A stretch of DNA of 64,000 nucleotides from Galbula dea (Eukaryota; Chordata; Aves; Piciformes; Galbulidae), in NCBI GenBank assembly GCA_013399015.1, contig VWZX01006814.1:2736340-2800339 (forward strand). The letters run 5' to 3'. This document shows, in pieces, positions 1 through 15,600 of this stretch (the first letter of the stretch is position 1; each line of letters opens with the position of its first letter). A program made the position numbers and the translations under genes. The notes under the pieces are model-generated. The model did not search any database and was not told where the DNA came from. It saw only the letters and a list, made by a program, of their open reading frames with translations.

Positions 1-3000
1 CCTTCTCCCTTCTGCAGTGAGTGATCTAACTGGTCAGTTTGCTCTGGAGTGTCCTTCCTTCTCCCTGGAAACTGCTTTCTGAGCTGCAGCCACAGTCTGC
101 GTCATTGGCAGATACATGCTCAAAATGTTGTGTGCTCTGCTCTGAGGAGAAACAAAACTAAGCAGAAGCCTCAGAAAGAGATTCTATATCTCCAAGCTGG
201 CAGTAGATGAAAATCCTAGAGAGTGCAAGTATCAGGGATTCACAGAAATTTATCTAGACCATGAAGTATGAGCTGGGACCAGTTAAAAAAGTGGATGTTA
301 TAGTCTTCAAGGTGACTGTAACCATTGCTTGGGCATGATTCTCACATAGTTGTTTGAGTAAATCCTGACATGAGATGTCTGGCTCTGGGTTGGGAATCTG
401 TCTCCCAGCTCAGCAGGATTTTTGCCTGCAGAGAGTCCTTTTGTTACTGGCTATCTGGCTTCTTGATGTGTGGGCTCTAGATGTGCATCTATATACTCGT
501 GCTTTTACAGAAAGACTTTGGATAACTGACTGCTACTTGAAAGACCCAGAAGCAACTTGTCAGCTTCCAAATGGGAGGCCTGGTATTTGTTCCTGCTGCA
601 GTAATTTCTCTTTGTTCTGCAGGATGGTACCACATCAGATCACAAAGGGTGGTATAGGCTTCCCTTCTAGGTACAGTGGCATAACAACTATCTCCTTCAT
701 CAGAAGCTTGTTTCTTCATTGAAAATAAAATCTGCTAAAACATCACCCTTTTTGAAAGAATTCTTCAGAGTTCAAAGTAAATTATCTCAGGGATAAATAT
801 AATCATTGGCCTTTAATTGAGCTATGGTGCTTAAAATCTAGAAACCAGTTCATGGTTAATCGTTTCAGTTCATCAGAAATAAGACTCAAGTTGGGGCAAT
901 TAGACAATTGCTTCATTACTCAAACTGTCTAATGATGTTTCACTGATCTTTCATGAATGATAATACAGTGGATGAACCGTATAGTTAAGAATATGTTACT
1001 CCAGTTTTAGGTAGCTGAAAAGTGACTTACCAAAACTGTTAATGGAAGTTATTCAACATGTGCTGTCTAAATCCTTTCCAATTAGTGTTGAGGTCTTGAA
1101 GGGCCAGTCTTAGCTTTTTATTAATATGTTCAGTTTATTAATGTATTTTTTTGATATATGCATAGTGTGACTGTCTGGTCCATCTCAAGATGTTGCATAA
1201 TTATCATCCTTCTAATTTGTTTTACTTGGGTTCTACTCCTTAGTCTTGCTTAAAATTCAGAAATATTTCATAGCTTAATAACTTAATAACTCATTAGAAC
1301 ACCATGACATGTACTTGAGGTTACCTCAAAGGCTATCCATATTTAACAGTAAACTTGAGATAATTCATTGACACTATGACTGTCATTGACCAGTTTAAAT
1401 ATTTAAGATTGTGTTTTGACCTTTTGGCTTACATTTAAACCATATGGAGAAACTCAAATAGATTGTGTACAAAATTGGGATCTTTATCAGAAGAAGGTGG
1501 TAGTGTTGTGAAACAACAACAAATTACTACTTTGCTGGGTGTGTATGTGTGTGTGTGTATATATATACACATTTTATATGTAATGCATAATAGGACTATA
1601 CATATATCATTTTTTAAGTACACATTTTTATAAAATTTTGTTACCTTATTCAGTTCTAGAAAGGAGTCTTTCTCTTCCTTATTGAAAATCCCTAGCAAAA
1701 AGAACTTCTGATTCCAGTTTGGGAACAGCAGCTGAGGTCAAGAAATTGTTGCCTAAATCTGATAGGAGATACCAGTCAGGTTTTTTTAAACCAGAAATAA
1801 TTAAAAATGTTAATGGTGTTTCTCAGCTCTTTCATGGTTTTATTTTGCCTCATATAAAAAGTGGCTGTTTTGGATGCTTGAAGTGATATTCTCTCGGAAA
1901 CCTCTTTACTGAGGTCTAATGTACAGAACCAAGACTCAAGAAGAAATCACATCCTAGAGTCACAAAGAAATTGGAAGCTTCAGAATGGCCTGTTCAGTTT
2001 GGATGGACTTTCCTGTGTAAAATGGAGCATTTCTTTAGTCTCTGGCTTTTCATGCTTTTCTCAGACCATCAGCTGCTGACTGTAGAGATTTCTCATGAGT
2101 TAACAAAACAGTAGTTTTGTACCCCACCCAGCTGTGTGTCTGCCTGGGTTTGTCTGTGTTGGTGGATACACATACTGTTTCTCTAGGTTGGCAATGTGAT
2201 GGATTGTTTCCCGTTCTCTCCCTGTTGACGTCCATGAAATATTTTATTTTATTGAGTTCAAATGCTGTTCTAGAAACAAAATAAGCATGTTTTAATTAGT
2301 TTATGTCATAATGTAAGCTGTCATACTGCATTTACAAGGATTCCACAGATTTCCATTACCATACTGTTTCAATTTAACTTGGTAATTGTATTTATGTAAA
2401 AAGGCTCAATGATAAGCTACCCATGGAAAGGGCTGATGACAAAAAGGAAGATGGAAAAGCATTTTATTCCTTGGCAAGGCTTCTATATTGTTGGCCTTTG
2501 TGCAGACCATCATCTTTGAGTTCCCTCTGCTGGGGACCTTTCCTTACCGTTTACTGTCTGTCAGTCTGTGGATGGCATAACTTGGTGTCTCAAGGGATCA
2601 TTAGGTTGAATAGTGACTCCAAAACAGTTTCAGATGTGCTTCTGATAGAGCACAACTATCCTTCACAGAAAGCCAGAGGTAACTTTGAAGAATGTGGCTT
2701 TGTATTCCTCTGTATCACACCTGCAGAGAAAACTAGCCTGTTACTGCAGTATTTTAGTACAGTGAAGGGAACTTGATCCAAGTTCCCCAGCTGTTCTTGT
2801 GGACAACTGGTGACCCACAACCACATAATCCACAGTGTTTTGAACTGACAGTTTGATAATAGATGCTTATTGTCCATGAGATGTTTTGAGACTGAGCAGT
2901 GATCTCTAGGTCCTAAGTGTTGCAACTTTTCTAAGCAGCTTGTTATTTTTGAGACTTCCCTGAGGGGATGCATGTATTTCTAGTCACATACAGCAGTGTG

Positions 3001-6000
3001 TACATGTACTTCTTTGTCATAGCACTCTTTCCTTTCTGAAAGTTTTTACCTTCCATGAAACTGCTTGGAATCTTCCTGTACCTTTCGAGTTTTATAGGGA
3101 GTTGATTAACTAATTTATTGCCAGGTGGATTTTGCACCTCGCCAGGTGCCTCCCATACCATGATCCATGCATGCCCTGCTGCCCTTCTCACTGTGCTGAA
3201 CGCTGGCCAGAAGGGTCCATGCACTCTTTCCCATGCAATGCCAGAAGCCTTTGGGGGATATTATGTTGGTGGTGGAGAGGAAACTGTAGAACCACTTAAG
3301 GTCTTGTAGCTCATGATAGCTAAAAAGCTTAAGGCTGCCCTTGAGTATTGGTTTCAAATGCCATTGTTTCTCTAGTAAAGTCTTGAGCATGACATGTAAT
3401 CAGCATCAGGATGCACTGTGAAGTGATATTGGGTTCTGGTTATGTTATGTAACGGCAAGTTCTTATGGTAGTGAAATTTGAGATATCTCAACAAGAAGCT
3501 TTTGAGGCCTGTTAATTCTGTAGTACATGGTTCTCAAAGGCCTTTGCAGACCCATTTAACATGTATAGCATTAAGTGTTTTTTCTCCTAGCACCTGTAGT
3601 TTAGTTCACATTCTTCTCGCCTTTTCTTACTACTAGTGCCAAGCTGTTTCCAGAATTGTTCTGCTCTCAAAGACCTTTTCTGCTAGGTTTCATTCTAAAT
3701 AAGTACAAGAAGTGTCTATATTATTTGCAAGTTAAAAGCATATCCAGCTTTTGTCCTTCAAAAGAAATTTAGCCTCCTTTTAAGAGACAAATGTGTAATG
3801 AATTAAACTGAAGCTGCTCTGCTTCAAATTTCTGCAAGATTAAAGATCTTGTTAAATGAAGAACTTTTACGATGACTAATAGAGCTTTATTTTCGTTGAA
3901 AGATAGGGGGAAGAACTCCACTTTATATATAATGCAGCTGTAATATAGCACAAAGCTCTCCTTAAAAACTCCTTAGAGTGAAACTGGGACTTAACTTCCT
4001 CTAATTCCTGGAGCAGTCCAAGATTTTTGTTTGGCTGTGGAGCTTTTGCTCTGTTTATGGTATAATTTGGAATTGCTTTCTAACGATTTCCTAAGTAAGC
4101 ACAATTTAACCACTTAACAGACTGATTTAGAGCCTGAATTCCAATATCCTTGTTTTGTGAATGGTTCCATTTGCTTAATTGACTCCTTGGGAAGTAAGGA
4201 AGTATGCAAAACAAAGTGATGGACCTTGGTTTTAGCTAGTTATATTTGGCAGCCAGCTGAAATACAACTTCTTGTACATACAGAAACAACGGTGCTTTTC
4301 ATAATTATGTCCTCAAGAGATATAGTCACTAATATAATGACAATTAAAAAGTTTTATTGATACATATATTTCTTAGACATTACACATCATGAAGTACTCT
4401 AAGAAACGAGAGGATTTTTTGTTAGCAGCTTGTCAGCTAACACTCTCAGAAGCCTTTCTTTGTAATGTGTGTAATTTGAGGTTTGAAACAAATTTGATTC
4501 CTAAAACAAACTGACAAGTGCATGAGGTGAGAACACAATTAAAAATGCCCTGCCAATTTTATAAACAGACAAGCCAAGGTACAGTGAATTTTTTTGAGTC
4601 CTCAAGGGACCTAATAGGTTTGTTACAGAACCTCAGGAGCTGCACTGTAGAGTGTTGATCCACAACAGCTTCTCTAAAGAGTAATTTAAGCACATCTTGA
4701 TGCATCCTAGAAAGCAGGTAGAAACATCTTTCTCACACAAGGTAACTGCTCTGGTTTTCCAGTTGTTTGATGAAGAAAGTATTCATTTCTGCTATGACAA
4801 AAAACAATGAACACAAGTTCTTAAAAGCTTTTAGAAGAAAGTTCTTAAAAGATGACATGTTCATTACTCTTAGGAATTTTTCAGTTTAATGATAGCTAAA
4901 TATGGTGCTCACAAAGGGTTAAATTAATCAACAGCTTCCTAATTGAAACAAATGTCTTCTCCCAGGGATTTAAACTGTGGATTTTTTTGTTATTATTAAA
5001 CAGTCAAAATGCTTTTGTCAGATAAGGCAAGAAATGGAGTGTTGAACCTAGGAACCTCCTGCATACTATTCCTGAATACATTAGCATTAAATATTTTGCC
5101 TTCCAGACAATAAATTATGAAAAGGCTCTTTAAAGTGGGGATGATGAGGGAAGAACGACGGAGGCCAGTGAGATGGTGGCTAACACGTTTGCTTGTAGTA
5201 CTCGCTACCTCACTTCAGACATGCTGTGTTCTGTGAAGAAAGTTGTCTGTTCTCAGCTGAGTTTCTTTATAGGAAAGCCTAGCACAGTGGCTTTGCTGTA
5301 AAGAGGTCATGGATTTAGAAGCTCAAGCTGAATGTTACAAGTCTGAATGAGAAGAATTGACAGAGCTGTGGGAGGAAGATTTTCTTCCCTGGCCTTCACT
5401 TTCAGGAGATGTAAAATTCCCCAGATTCTCAACTAAACTTTCTTAAAACTATCAAATTAAGTTCATTGTGTTAAGTTTGATGTGGTCTGTAGACCAGTGT
5501 TGTGAACACTCATCCTTGAGAAATATGCAGCCCTTTTGACTCTTCTTGTCTCCCTGTTATGCTCTTACATTGCCACTTGGTAGGCTGACTTTCACCATTC
5601 TGAGATAAGTGTTTGCTAGCTCTAGTAATGAGCTCTAAGGCTTTGGTGAACAGCAGATCAAACCAATTTGACCCATTCTTACTCAAAAATGAGCTAAATT
5701 AATAGTATTAATATGTTTTAAGTGTGATGATGTTACCCTGGACAGATTTTATAATGACATGGATGAAATGGGTAGCTAGTGCATTTTTCTGTACAGAATC
5801 CAGAGTCTCCTTTGAATGTTTATCTTAAATTTGTCTGTAAACTCCAAAACTCCATTTCAACCATGTAATTGCCTTGTAGAATATGTACCCATCAGCTGTA
5901 AAATGTCAAACATCAGGAGCTTCATCAATGGGTCCATTTTATGAGTGTATAGTGAACTTTTTTGTCCTAGTAAAGTTTATTTAGGTATCGTAAGTTGATA

Positions 6001-6530
6001 ACATTCTAATGCACAAAGAAAACTTGTTTTCTTTCTTCTGAATCAGACAGTGTTCCCCAGTAGCTGTCCTGAAGTAAAATATTATGAAGTCAGTGGGCTA
6101 CCATCATGTCATGTGCTGGCAAAGTTTATGCTATAACTGGATATATATACACATTATATTCATATTTTTAAAGAATTAGGGGATTATAAAAAATTGCTTA
6201 ATGGCATATATGAAAAATATCTTTTCTAGATGGCAATAGTGGGAGAAACATTTTTTTCCTCTAAAAAGAAATAGTGAATTTGAGTAAGAAAATCTAGTGT
6301 CAGCAGGGCTCTGAAGCTTTTTCTCTCAACTCTATTCAAATTTAGTGCAAGTGAGTATTCTTTCTGTAAGGCTTTGAATCATCCTCAGAGTTTCCATTGC
6401 AGAAATCTTTTCTGTCATCCTAGGTAAAAATCCAGTCCATCTCCATCCTAGTTATTATATCTTACAGGATTTTTCCATAGAAGTAAGAACGAACACATCT
6501 CTTCTCTTTATGTCATGATTCTTAAAGAGC
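1..6530. other. AT-rich unique sequence, no gene seen
   Basis: No exon, RNA gene or clear transposon was recognised. The reading frames here (for example a 115-codon frame at 375-722 and a 117-codon frame at 2423-2776) have no domain I recognise, overlap frames on the other strand, and are of the length chance gives. The only clear local structure is the TG/TA microsatellite near 1.55 kb. A short direct repeat (about 11 bases, spacing 23) lies at 4816-4852. The part from 3118 to 3250 is richer in GC than its surroundings but carries nothing recognisable. Confidence 0.6.
1538..1569. repeat. TG/TA compound microsatellite
   Basis: A GT-dinucleotide run with one interruption passes directly into an AT run. 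Read directly from the sequence. Such tracts are length-variable in vertebrates and have no assigned role here. Confidence 0.9.
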
Positions 6531-6554
6531 CATGAAATAAAAATAGGCTTTATA

Positions 6555-6640
6555 GGAGTGAAAATGATTTGCCCAATGTCACAAGTATGTCCTGAGTAAG
6601 TAATTTCAGTGGAGGTTCCCCCATCCCTGCTGTGTGAGCT
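6555..6640 (-). repeat. Possible MIR/CORE-SINE relic (weak)
   Basis: The string around 6561-6590 (gaaaatgatttgcccaatgt, then cacaagtat) resembles the reverse complement of the MIR core, where a 'cttgcccaaggtcacac' phrase is typical. The flanks match poorly, so this is a weak call based on one phrase and memory of the consensus. It could be chance. Confidence 0.35.
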
Positions 6641-9600
6641 CTGGCCATGGGGTGATGCTGTCGTTGAGACTGGAACTGTCTTGCATTTCCAAGTAGCCTG
6701 GAATGAGGCCACACACCAGTGTGTTCAGTCTGGTGTTTACACAGGATCTGTTTGTGTAACTGAAGGAATGAAGTCTGTGTAAACAATTCCCATCAATTAT
6801 GACAGCTAATGCCAGCTCAGCAGTATTAGACTGAATACTTAAATATTTCAGGCAGATATCTATTTGTTTTCTCACTCTAGTGGAGTGTTTATAAAGATGT
6901 AGTATGTAAATACTTTTCTCTAGTGCTCAGTGCTGAACATGCTCTCCTTTTAATGGGATTTTTGTTTTGTCCTAGTAATACTAGCTTAGGGGCCACTGAT
7001 GGCACAACCTTGTGCTCATTCAAGCATTATTACTATCTTTGTAGCATGCTGCCCTGAGTCATTCAAAAAATAAATATGAATTAATTCAGTGTCTCAATGG
7101 ACAATGATGACAGAAGTATAGCAGCAGATGTGTAAATTGATGGTCATTGTCAAAACCACAGTGGCTTTGTTATGTGTTGATATGCAGATCTAGATACAGA
7201 GAGAGAGTCTGCAATCATTTACAATTACCTTGTTGTCAAGCTGGCATTTCCCCTTGTCAACAGCCTGTTTCTTAAGCTGTGTCACCCCTGTTCCAGTCTA
7301 GGCTCAACAATGCTGTCTCTCCATTCCAGTAGCCATTTTAGTGTTGTCATTTCACTGAAGCACCCTATAGGTGGTATGTTGCACACTTGCCTGAAGTTTT
7401 TTCTACTAGTGTATCTCACTCACAGGGAAACTTTGGTGCATCTGTTGCCATATTTTATTTGAGAAGGTGTCGTAGCTCACTGTAGTTGGCACCAGCCCCA
7501 ATCAAGGTCAATGCCAAACTTGGTACTGGTGCCAGTGGTCTGTTATCGCTGGCATAGCTACACCCCTCCTCTGAAGGACATTAGCTGAGTCAACAATGGC
7601 ATGTTTCTGTCACTACTGCTACATTAACTCTGGAAGTTTTGCTGGAAGAATAATGTTGGCAGAGTTTAGTTTGGTTTTGTCTTTCTTGTTTCTAGCTAGT
7701 GTTCCAATGCCAGAAAAAGATTCTTGTAGAGACTAAGCATTAGCACTCTGTATCTTGTGGATGCCGCTGATCAGTGAGTCCTTCAATCTAAGCAGCTTCA
7801 GACTGTACATAGGCTCCCAGGCAGAAAGAGAGACCACAGTGCTGTTTTGTGGCTGCAAAAATTGCAGACCCCCTAGCCTGGAGCAACTGGCCTGTTCTTG
7901 TCTCTTCTGAGCAGAGCAAATTTCAGAGGTCCAGTGTGAACTCTGCTGCCCTGTTCTGTTTCTCCTCTTATGAAGTGCTGCAAATACTGGCAGGGGACTT
8001 TGGCCATCAAAAGCTGAAGGTGGGTTTTAAACCACTGGTTTTATAGCAGTTTCACCGGAGCTGGATTTGACCCACGCTATTTCCAACCTGTCCCTCAATA
8101 AACCATATATTCATATTCAGAATTTAGTAATTGTTGTGATCAGCTGGGCTTGTTCTCAATTTTATTCAAGCTCAGTGGCAGTGACATCAGGGGAATTAAC
8201 TGTGGGAGAAACAGTAGCAAAGAGTAGGACTGGTGTTTGAATTCTCCCACCCTTTCCCTCTCTCTTTCCACGTAGCTGGGAATGTTTAACCGTGCAAAAA
8301 CATTAAGGTTAAAGCAGCAGCACTGGCTTTAAACTCATGAGGTTGTTTGTTGATATGGTACAGTTCTTAGGGAACATTGTCCTGCAATAACATAACCCCA
8401 GCAGGTAGTTTGAGAATATATATTTCAGTCACAGTTCAGGAGTTCCTTCCCTTCATGGTTTTAAGAACCTTTCCAGTATTATCTGTCTTTCTCTGGTTTT
8501 CTAGAATGTAGTTGTCTATGGTACTGTTACAGTACAAATTAAATTAAGCTTCTAGTGATTTTTCCAAGATCTCATTTGCTGCTTTCCTGCACAGGTTATG
8601 AAGTGTCACAATTCAGTAGCACCAATTATTAGTTTTTTTGTTTAACGTGTAGGTTTAATGTTCTAGGCGAACCTGTTTTTTTAATGATAGTATTTTTGTG
8701 GTGCTGCATAGCATTTAACTAGTTACTATTTGTTCTTTACTCTTTGAACATGTCTAGTTATAAGTTTCTAGCATCATTGCAAATACAGTTCTAGAGTCTA
8801 AGTAAAGCAAGCACTTGTGATTTCATGGATAGTTTCCACATTAAGTCTTTATTTTTTCTTGTGCTTAATCCTAATAATATAATACTTCTAATGACACTAC
8901 AGCATTTGCAAAGCTTCCATAAATTCACAAGTTTGGTGAGGTTAGAGTCCATGAAACATGGCACTAGAAGTGCATATTACATTTGTCAGTATGTTTTAAA
9001 TGTGCTTTACTCACACTCTGCTTTCAAAAGATTTTATCTGATTGTTCACCTTTAATTAACAGTGGACAATTAAGCCCTGGCTGTGCAAAGGAAATTTTCC
9101 ACTCCTATCTATTAAAGACCTTCTTACAAGCATGGAATTCATAAATCTGAGCTGGGCATGGGAGCCAGGTTAAGGAGAGGCTGGGCAGAGATTGCTTTCC
9201 ACCTCTTTTGCCAAAGGTGCAATTCTGTATCTTAAATAGAGGTGCTTAAATTCCAACTATATGTCACATGTGTAGATGCCACCTGTTTTCCAGGGATTTG
9301 GATTTAGTTATCTTTGAGATGCCAAAAATGATTCCTGCCCCAGCCTCATTAGACAAATCACTCTGTCTGTCCATCTTCTCAAGTTGTTACTAGGCCTGGC
9401 TTTGAAGGGCAGGAGGCAGGTTATCCCTCAGAGCTTCAAGCTGATCTCTGGGCTGAATGCCTGCTGCAGTACTTCTTGCTCCAATGGAAATCTCCATGTC
9501 TCTGGATCACCTCAGTTTAAGCAGTGAAGACAATGACATTGCAACATTTGTAGCCTTTGGGATGAGTACTTGCTCATATTTTAAAACATGATGTGATTGT

Positions 9601-12600
9601 AATCTGTGCCAGTTTCATCCTCTAATTTTTTCTTTCTTTGAAATAGTTTTTTTTTCTTATGTCCCAACTCAATTCACAAAGGAAACCAGGTTTGTCACTG
9701 TATTATGCCTGGAGTGTGCAGGTACATTCAACAGCAAATTAAGCTAGTATAGCTGAAACAGTTTCTACTCATGGCTGTACATGGCTGCCTTTCTTTGGGA
9801 AGTTAGGGCAACAACTATGGTGATAGCTGAAGGGGATGTGCATTTGTTCCTTCACCACTGTTTATAATCACTGTGTATTAATGTAGTCTGACATTGGTTT
9901 AATTTACAGTATAACAGTGGGCTGTAAACTGCAGCTGTTCACAAGCAGATTCATTTACCATCCAGCCACCTCTCCAGTGAAGGCCATAACCTCCAGGAGC
10001 CCAGCAGCTTCAGTCAGTCCAATGTAATCTGCTGTCACATGTGGCAGTGCTCTCTGTCTATCCACTTGGTGACTTCTGGGTTTGATGGCCACTCAGAAGG
10101 TTGACCAGAAAAATCTTTGGCTGGAGTTTCCACTAGACCATAAGATAATAAGTGCTTTTTGAGTCAGGAGCTCACAGGAAAATAGTCTCCAGTAGCTTTT
10201 CCTTAGTACATTGGTTAACTTGATAGAAAAGAGCTTTTGGTCATATCCAATGGAATTACTTCATTTAGCAGAGAGAAGACATTAGACCTATACAGTAGCT
10301 TCTCTTCAACAAAAATGTCATTGCCATTTAGATGTTATCTAGATTTCCTGTATAAGAGTTGGAACACAGACAAACATTACATAACTCCAGAAAAAAATAC
10401 TGCTCTAAAATTTTAATTGGCTTTTTAGAGGACAATTTACTTTTTATAAGGTAAGGAGAAAAAGGAAGGAACTATGTGGCAGAGACACACATTTTTGTGT
10501 AAAGAGCATCTGAGGAAATTCTTAAAGGAAGTTTTTTTCAAAATAAAAAAAAATTTTTTTAAATCAAAATATATTTCATTAACTTTGCCATATCTATCAA
10601 ATTATGCTGAAGGAACAACAATGCATACATGTATACAGTCATGCTGGATTATATCAGAGGTCTGTAAAATCTGCAAATTCCTCTTGAAATCATAGGTGCA
10701 TTGTGTTTCTACACCTGACTGCAATCTCCATTTTGAATATAGGGCTAATTTACTTTCTCCATTGTTGTCTTATCTCCATTTTGGATTGAGATGCTCTGGG
10801 AAGGGAGAAGATGCTAACAGTACAGAATGGCAGGCTGGCTTCTTTTCAAAAGATGCCTCATAGCACAATAGGATAGGAGCAGCTTTTGAAATCCCATTCA
10901 TTCTGGCTTCTTGACACAGGCTTGGGTTCTGCAACAATCAACATCCCCTGAAACAGAACAAAAGGCCAGTTGTTTTAGCACAATCCTTTAAAATACAAAG
11001 TTTTGGAGAGCTGCAGAGAGCTTGATCAGGGGAGAACAAGCAAGGCAGTCTCTCCTAAGAGAGAGGCTAAGAAGAAGAGAGGCTTTCTGCACATAAGGAG
11101 GAGAAACCATGATTCAGGAGGTTATGTGGTGCAGTCCCATCTTGGAGAAACCCAAGTCTAAGTCTATAGAGCACCATAGTGCATTAGTGACATGCAAAAG
11201 TCTGTAGCTATTTTCACATGTATTCCCATACATTTCTTGTGAACATGTAAAGAGAGAGAGAATTAAATACAAAAGCTTGGGGGTGTTTGCTCCAAGTCTA
11301 CCCATTCCCCTGAAGAGTGAAGCATCATAAACTCATAAATCATAAATCAGGTGGGAGCTCTGGGGTCCACTGAGCTACTGCAGAATCTTAGTATCTTGAT
11401 AGTCCTGGACCAACAGCCCCTGTGCCTTACAGTCCTGCTTGAGTAAGGAGAACACAGGTGCAGTTTTTCCATACAGGAGGAATCACAGTGTGATAGTCTG
11501 TTGTAGTTCAATCTGCAAGAATAAAAGTAATATACACTTGTAATATGTAGTAAAGGTCATCAGAAGAACTGTTACCAAGACAGTGACATGCAAACTCATG
11601 TTCTAAAGTACCAGTTGGAGATAATTTCTTTGGTTTACTTTTTATATGCATTAGTTGACAACAGAAGAGTGGATTGTGCCGAAGTGGAATATGTAATCTG
11701 GTTGAACTTTTTTCTCTCTTCACTATGTGAAACATGTTTTCTGCTATTTTTTTCTCCTGTTTTTTGAAGTGGAGGTGACAGTTCTCACCAAGTGTTGAGA
11801 GATGTCAATTTTGAAATGAAAGGTATCTTCAGGTACTTCTGTTGTCATTATTAGCACATCACTTTTGCATTAGATGATTAAAAACAAGTCAAACTATCAA
11901 ATGCATATAATTTTAAAATAAACACATTTTTGAGAATATGAGCCATTTTTCTAGGTCATAAAAAGACAATCTTTCAGGTGATGCTATCACATTCAGAAAT
12001 ACATTACTTGGGAGAGAAGATTAAAGAGATACCAGCTTATGCCTGCTGCTGGTCTTTTAGCATAAGATAACAACAGTATTTGTTAAAGAAAACTGTTTAA
12101 GATTGGGATAGTGCCCATATAAAAGAACTTCTAAAAGGTCCCATGTAAAAGTTCAGTTTTCTGTTAAAATCAGATGGTACAGCCTGTCATTGGAAAATAA
12201 CTAAGGCATTTTGAGACCCTCAGGTAAAAGCACCAGTCTCCAGTTGATTTCTTAGGCTCATGTAATTTGGCTTCTTGTGTAATCCAGGGCAAATCTGAAT
12301 TTACTTTAACTTGTTTCAGGAAATCAAACCTGAAGAGTGTCTGTAAAGATTCTTGTACATCCTTTTATAGTAACTTTCTGAGTAAACATTGTCATTTGCA
12401 ATCACAAAGACCAGAGGATCCCTATGACTTGGAGAAATAGTGATTGTCCCATAGTAGGCCTATGTTTTCAATTCTTAATGTTTTTTTACCTTAAATCTTG
12501 CATCACTGCTGCTATGATAATTTCATCACTTGGAGATTGGTTACAAATCCATTTTTAATTGGCTTTTTTGGTGGCCAAAAAAGGGAGAGGGCTGTGGAAG

Positions 12601-15600
12601 CCTGGTGATTTTGTGCACATTTTAGTGATGCTTTTAAATCTAAGTGAAAAATAGTATCTTTCTTTCTAACTAATAAATTTGTTTGTCTTTGTTTGTATTA
12701 ACAAAGTGCCTTTTATTTTCTTGTTTACTCCTGGTTTGCTCCTGCTTTTAAACTGTAATGTTTACCTACACAGCAGGACAAAGAGAAGCTAGAAGCTACT
12801 ATTACTCCTGTGTGAAAACTTTTTCATTTAACTAGCACGTACTAACAGCAAAAATGTAAACCACTAGCTTACTGTCAGTAGTCAGTAAAAAAGGAAAGCC
12901 AAAGTTGAAAAGTAAAAGCCAGTTAAAATTTGATGCTTAGCAACATAGTGAATTTTTAAGAACCCCAGCTGTTTGAGGTGTGACAACATCTGTGATTGTC
13001 AACAGTTCATTAGAAAATTGCTGGCAATAAAAAAATGCTAGCACCCCTTTTCCCCAAAGCCGATGGATTCCTGATGGTCTGCCTGTCCTTTGTGTCATTT
13101 TACTTCCTTCACAAAGAGGTGGAATTTACAAGTTTTTTCTCCTGTCTTCCCCTCCTGGTATGATGATCTAACGTCATTATTCACTCCTTACTTATACCAA
13201 ATTTGAATATACCATTGTTTCTTGGACCATAAAAACATCATTTGCCTTACAGTCATCACATACATTACATCTTTACCATATGTGTATTACATTTCTGTGT
13301 CATATTCCTTGGACAGAGCCTGGGTAAATTCCTTTGACTCAAGTTTTGATGGTTGTAATAAGTGAGAAAGCTTCCATTAATAACTGGTTAGAGCACTAAC
13401 ATGATACTTATCAGAACCATTTGCAGTATTTGGATGCTATGGATCTCCAGTGAAAGACTGTGTAGCAGTTTGCACATTAGATCAAAAATACACTGGAGTC
13501 AGGAGCAATGAACCATTTTTAGGCTTACAAAAAGTAAAAAAATAAAAAAACCCAACATGCTGCATCAAAAAACCCCTAAAACCATAGACCTGTCTGTACA
13601 GGGAACCTAAGACAGACTGTAAGTCTAGCTGTAGGATCTTGAGCTTTGCAGGTCTATTGCTGCTAGGATTCTTCTTCTCTTTGAATTTTTGGCTACCTGC
13701 AGCAAAATTTCCATTGCTCACCTTGTCTATGTGACACACAGCAATGGAGGTAGGAGACTGGTTTACTATTTAGTATTTCTTTTTCACATGTTTCTCCAGC
13801 TCCCCTGTATTTCTTTTCTTGTATTTGGCTATAGACCTGCGAATGAGATCACACATGTATAGGAAGAGAGCTGTGGAAACACATTACTTGGCTGTATTTA
13901 GTGCCAGCATTTGAAAGTGCTAAATTGCTTTTTAGGTTTTCAGTATGACATCCTGGAGATGTCACAGGTTACTACTGTTCATTGTTATCTACTCCTTGCA
14001 GCACTTGTGTAATATTTATAAATACTTTCACAGATGAACATACATTTTTAACTACAGGATGTTGATGGCATTGACCTATCATATAAAAACAATATAGTGC
14101 TTCTGATCCAGTGGGTCTGAGTTTGTAGCCTTCACTATTAGACATTTGAAATGAGCCAATTATAAAAGCAAAGCTAGTTTAACCATGACATCTGTTCATG
14201 GTTTTTGTCCTCAGCAGATCTATGTAGTCTCTTTTCATAGTTAAGGGCTTTACTGGGTAAAGACAATTCCTAGCAGTCACCTTGGAATTGGACTAACAGC
14301 ACAAGAAACTCCCGTTTGCTAACCACATGTTCTTCCCACATAGAAGTCCTTCTTCAATTTGTTTAAATGAATTGTTGTAATTTGGCTCTGTGTACTTGTA
14401 GAAATCTAACCAGGCTTTATTTAGAAGCATAGTGGTGCACAGAGTCTCCATCTGAAATCGGGGCAGTGTTGTACAAATTATCATATAAGCACAAACTAAG
14501 AGAAATCCTCTGCATTGATAAGTTAATAAATAATCTTGCTTGTCAAGACAAAGAATGGGAGAAAGGAGTAGTGTAATCTCTGCCATATGTTCCAGATGCA
14601 CAGATTGTAACTTACCAAAGAGGATGCAGAGAATGTGTTACAACATTTAGAATTGAACTTTTCATTTCCCATATCTGAATATGCTGCCTTAATTACAAAA
14701 CCGACCCCCATCTTGTCAGTCATTATAAACTTTGCAATGATTTGAGGTTGATGCTGTGCCAGGCCATGCATCATCATGGAAGCAATATAACTAACATTAA
14801 AGAGAACTATATTTCTCTTTATCTGCAGATGTGTGAAAATAAGTCAATTTTGTCTTCCTGAATCACAAATCACATCCTTGCTGAGCTGGTCAAAAAGAAA
14901 GGGTCATTTTACTATACCTATGCTTTAAAGCTGCTGTCTGGTAGCAGCCTCCACCCATTTCTAGGACCATCTCTGTGTTAATGGTATAAATAGTTGCACA
15001 AGTCATGCTGCACAACCTAGTTGTGTTCCTTGTCATTTGGGAAAAGATTTTTCTTTCTTTAGACTCAGCCAAACCTGCTGTTTTCACATGAGGTGATTCG
15101 GTTTTGGGTATCCTCTTAAGTGAATATCTTGGATGTGAAGAAGTACCTAACTCAGTAGATGTAGGATATTGACAGGTGTACTCTAAGGAATCTAGCCATG
15201 GTGTATAAGACATTGCCGTCTCTTTGCTGCTCATCTCATCCATCCACCCAAGGTTACCAGTTCTATGGCAGACCTGACAAAATTGAACTGGGAGGGATGT
15301 GCTTCAGTCATTTCAGTGCAGAGACCTGAGACTTAAATCAAACTTAAGCTTCATTGGTGATATAAGCTCAACCAGCAAGCCTTGCACCAAGCCAACCAAC
15401 CGTTCTGTGATGTCAGCTCTGCTATAGGGGCAGAAAAGTCATCCAGCGGGGAAGTGACCAAAGGCTGGAGTGGCAGAGGAGGACAGTGTATCTGAAAGGC
15501 AGCTAAGTGCAGTGAGATCTCTGATAACCAACAGAGCTCTTCCTCCTGGTGTTTTTTGGAGATGTGGTGGGAATGCTTTCTGCAACAGCACTTGCAGTCA

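Noticed and set aside
7440..7620. Fragment of the DNA transposon family seen at 38.2 kb
   Set aside because: Only two short phrases are similar, with no terminal repeats; too weak to list as an element.
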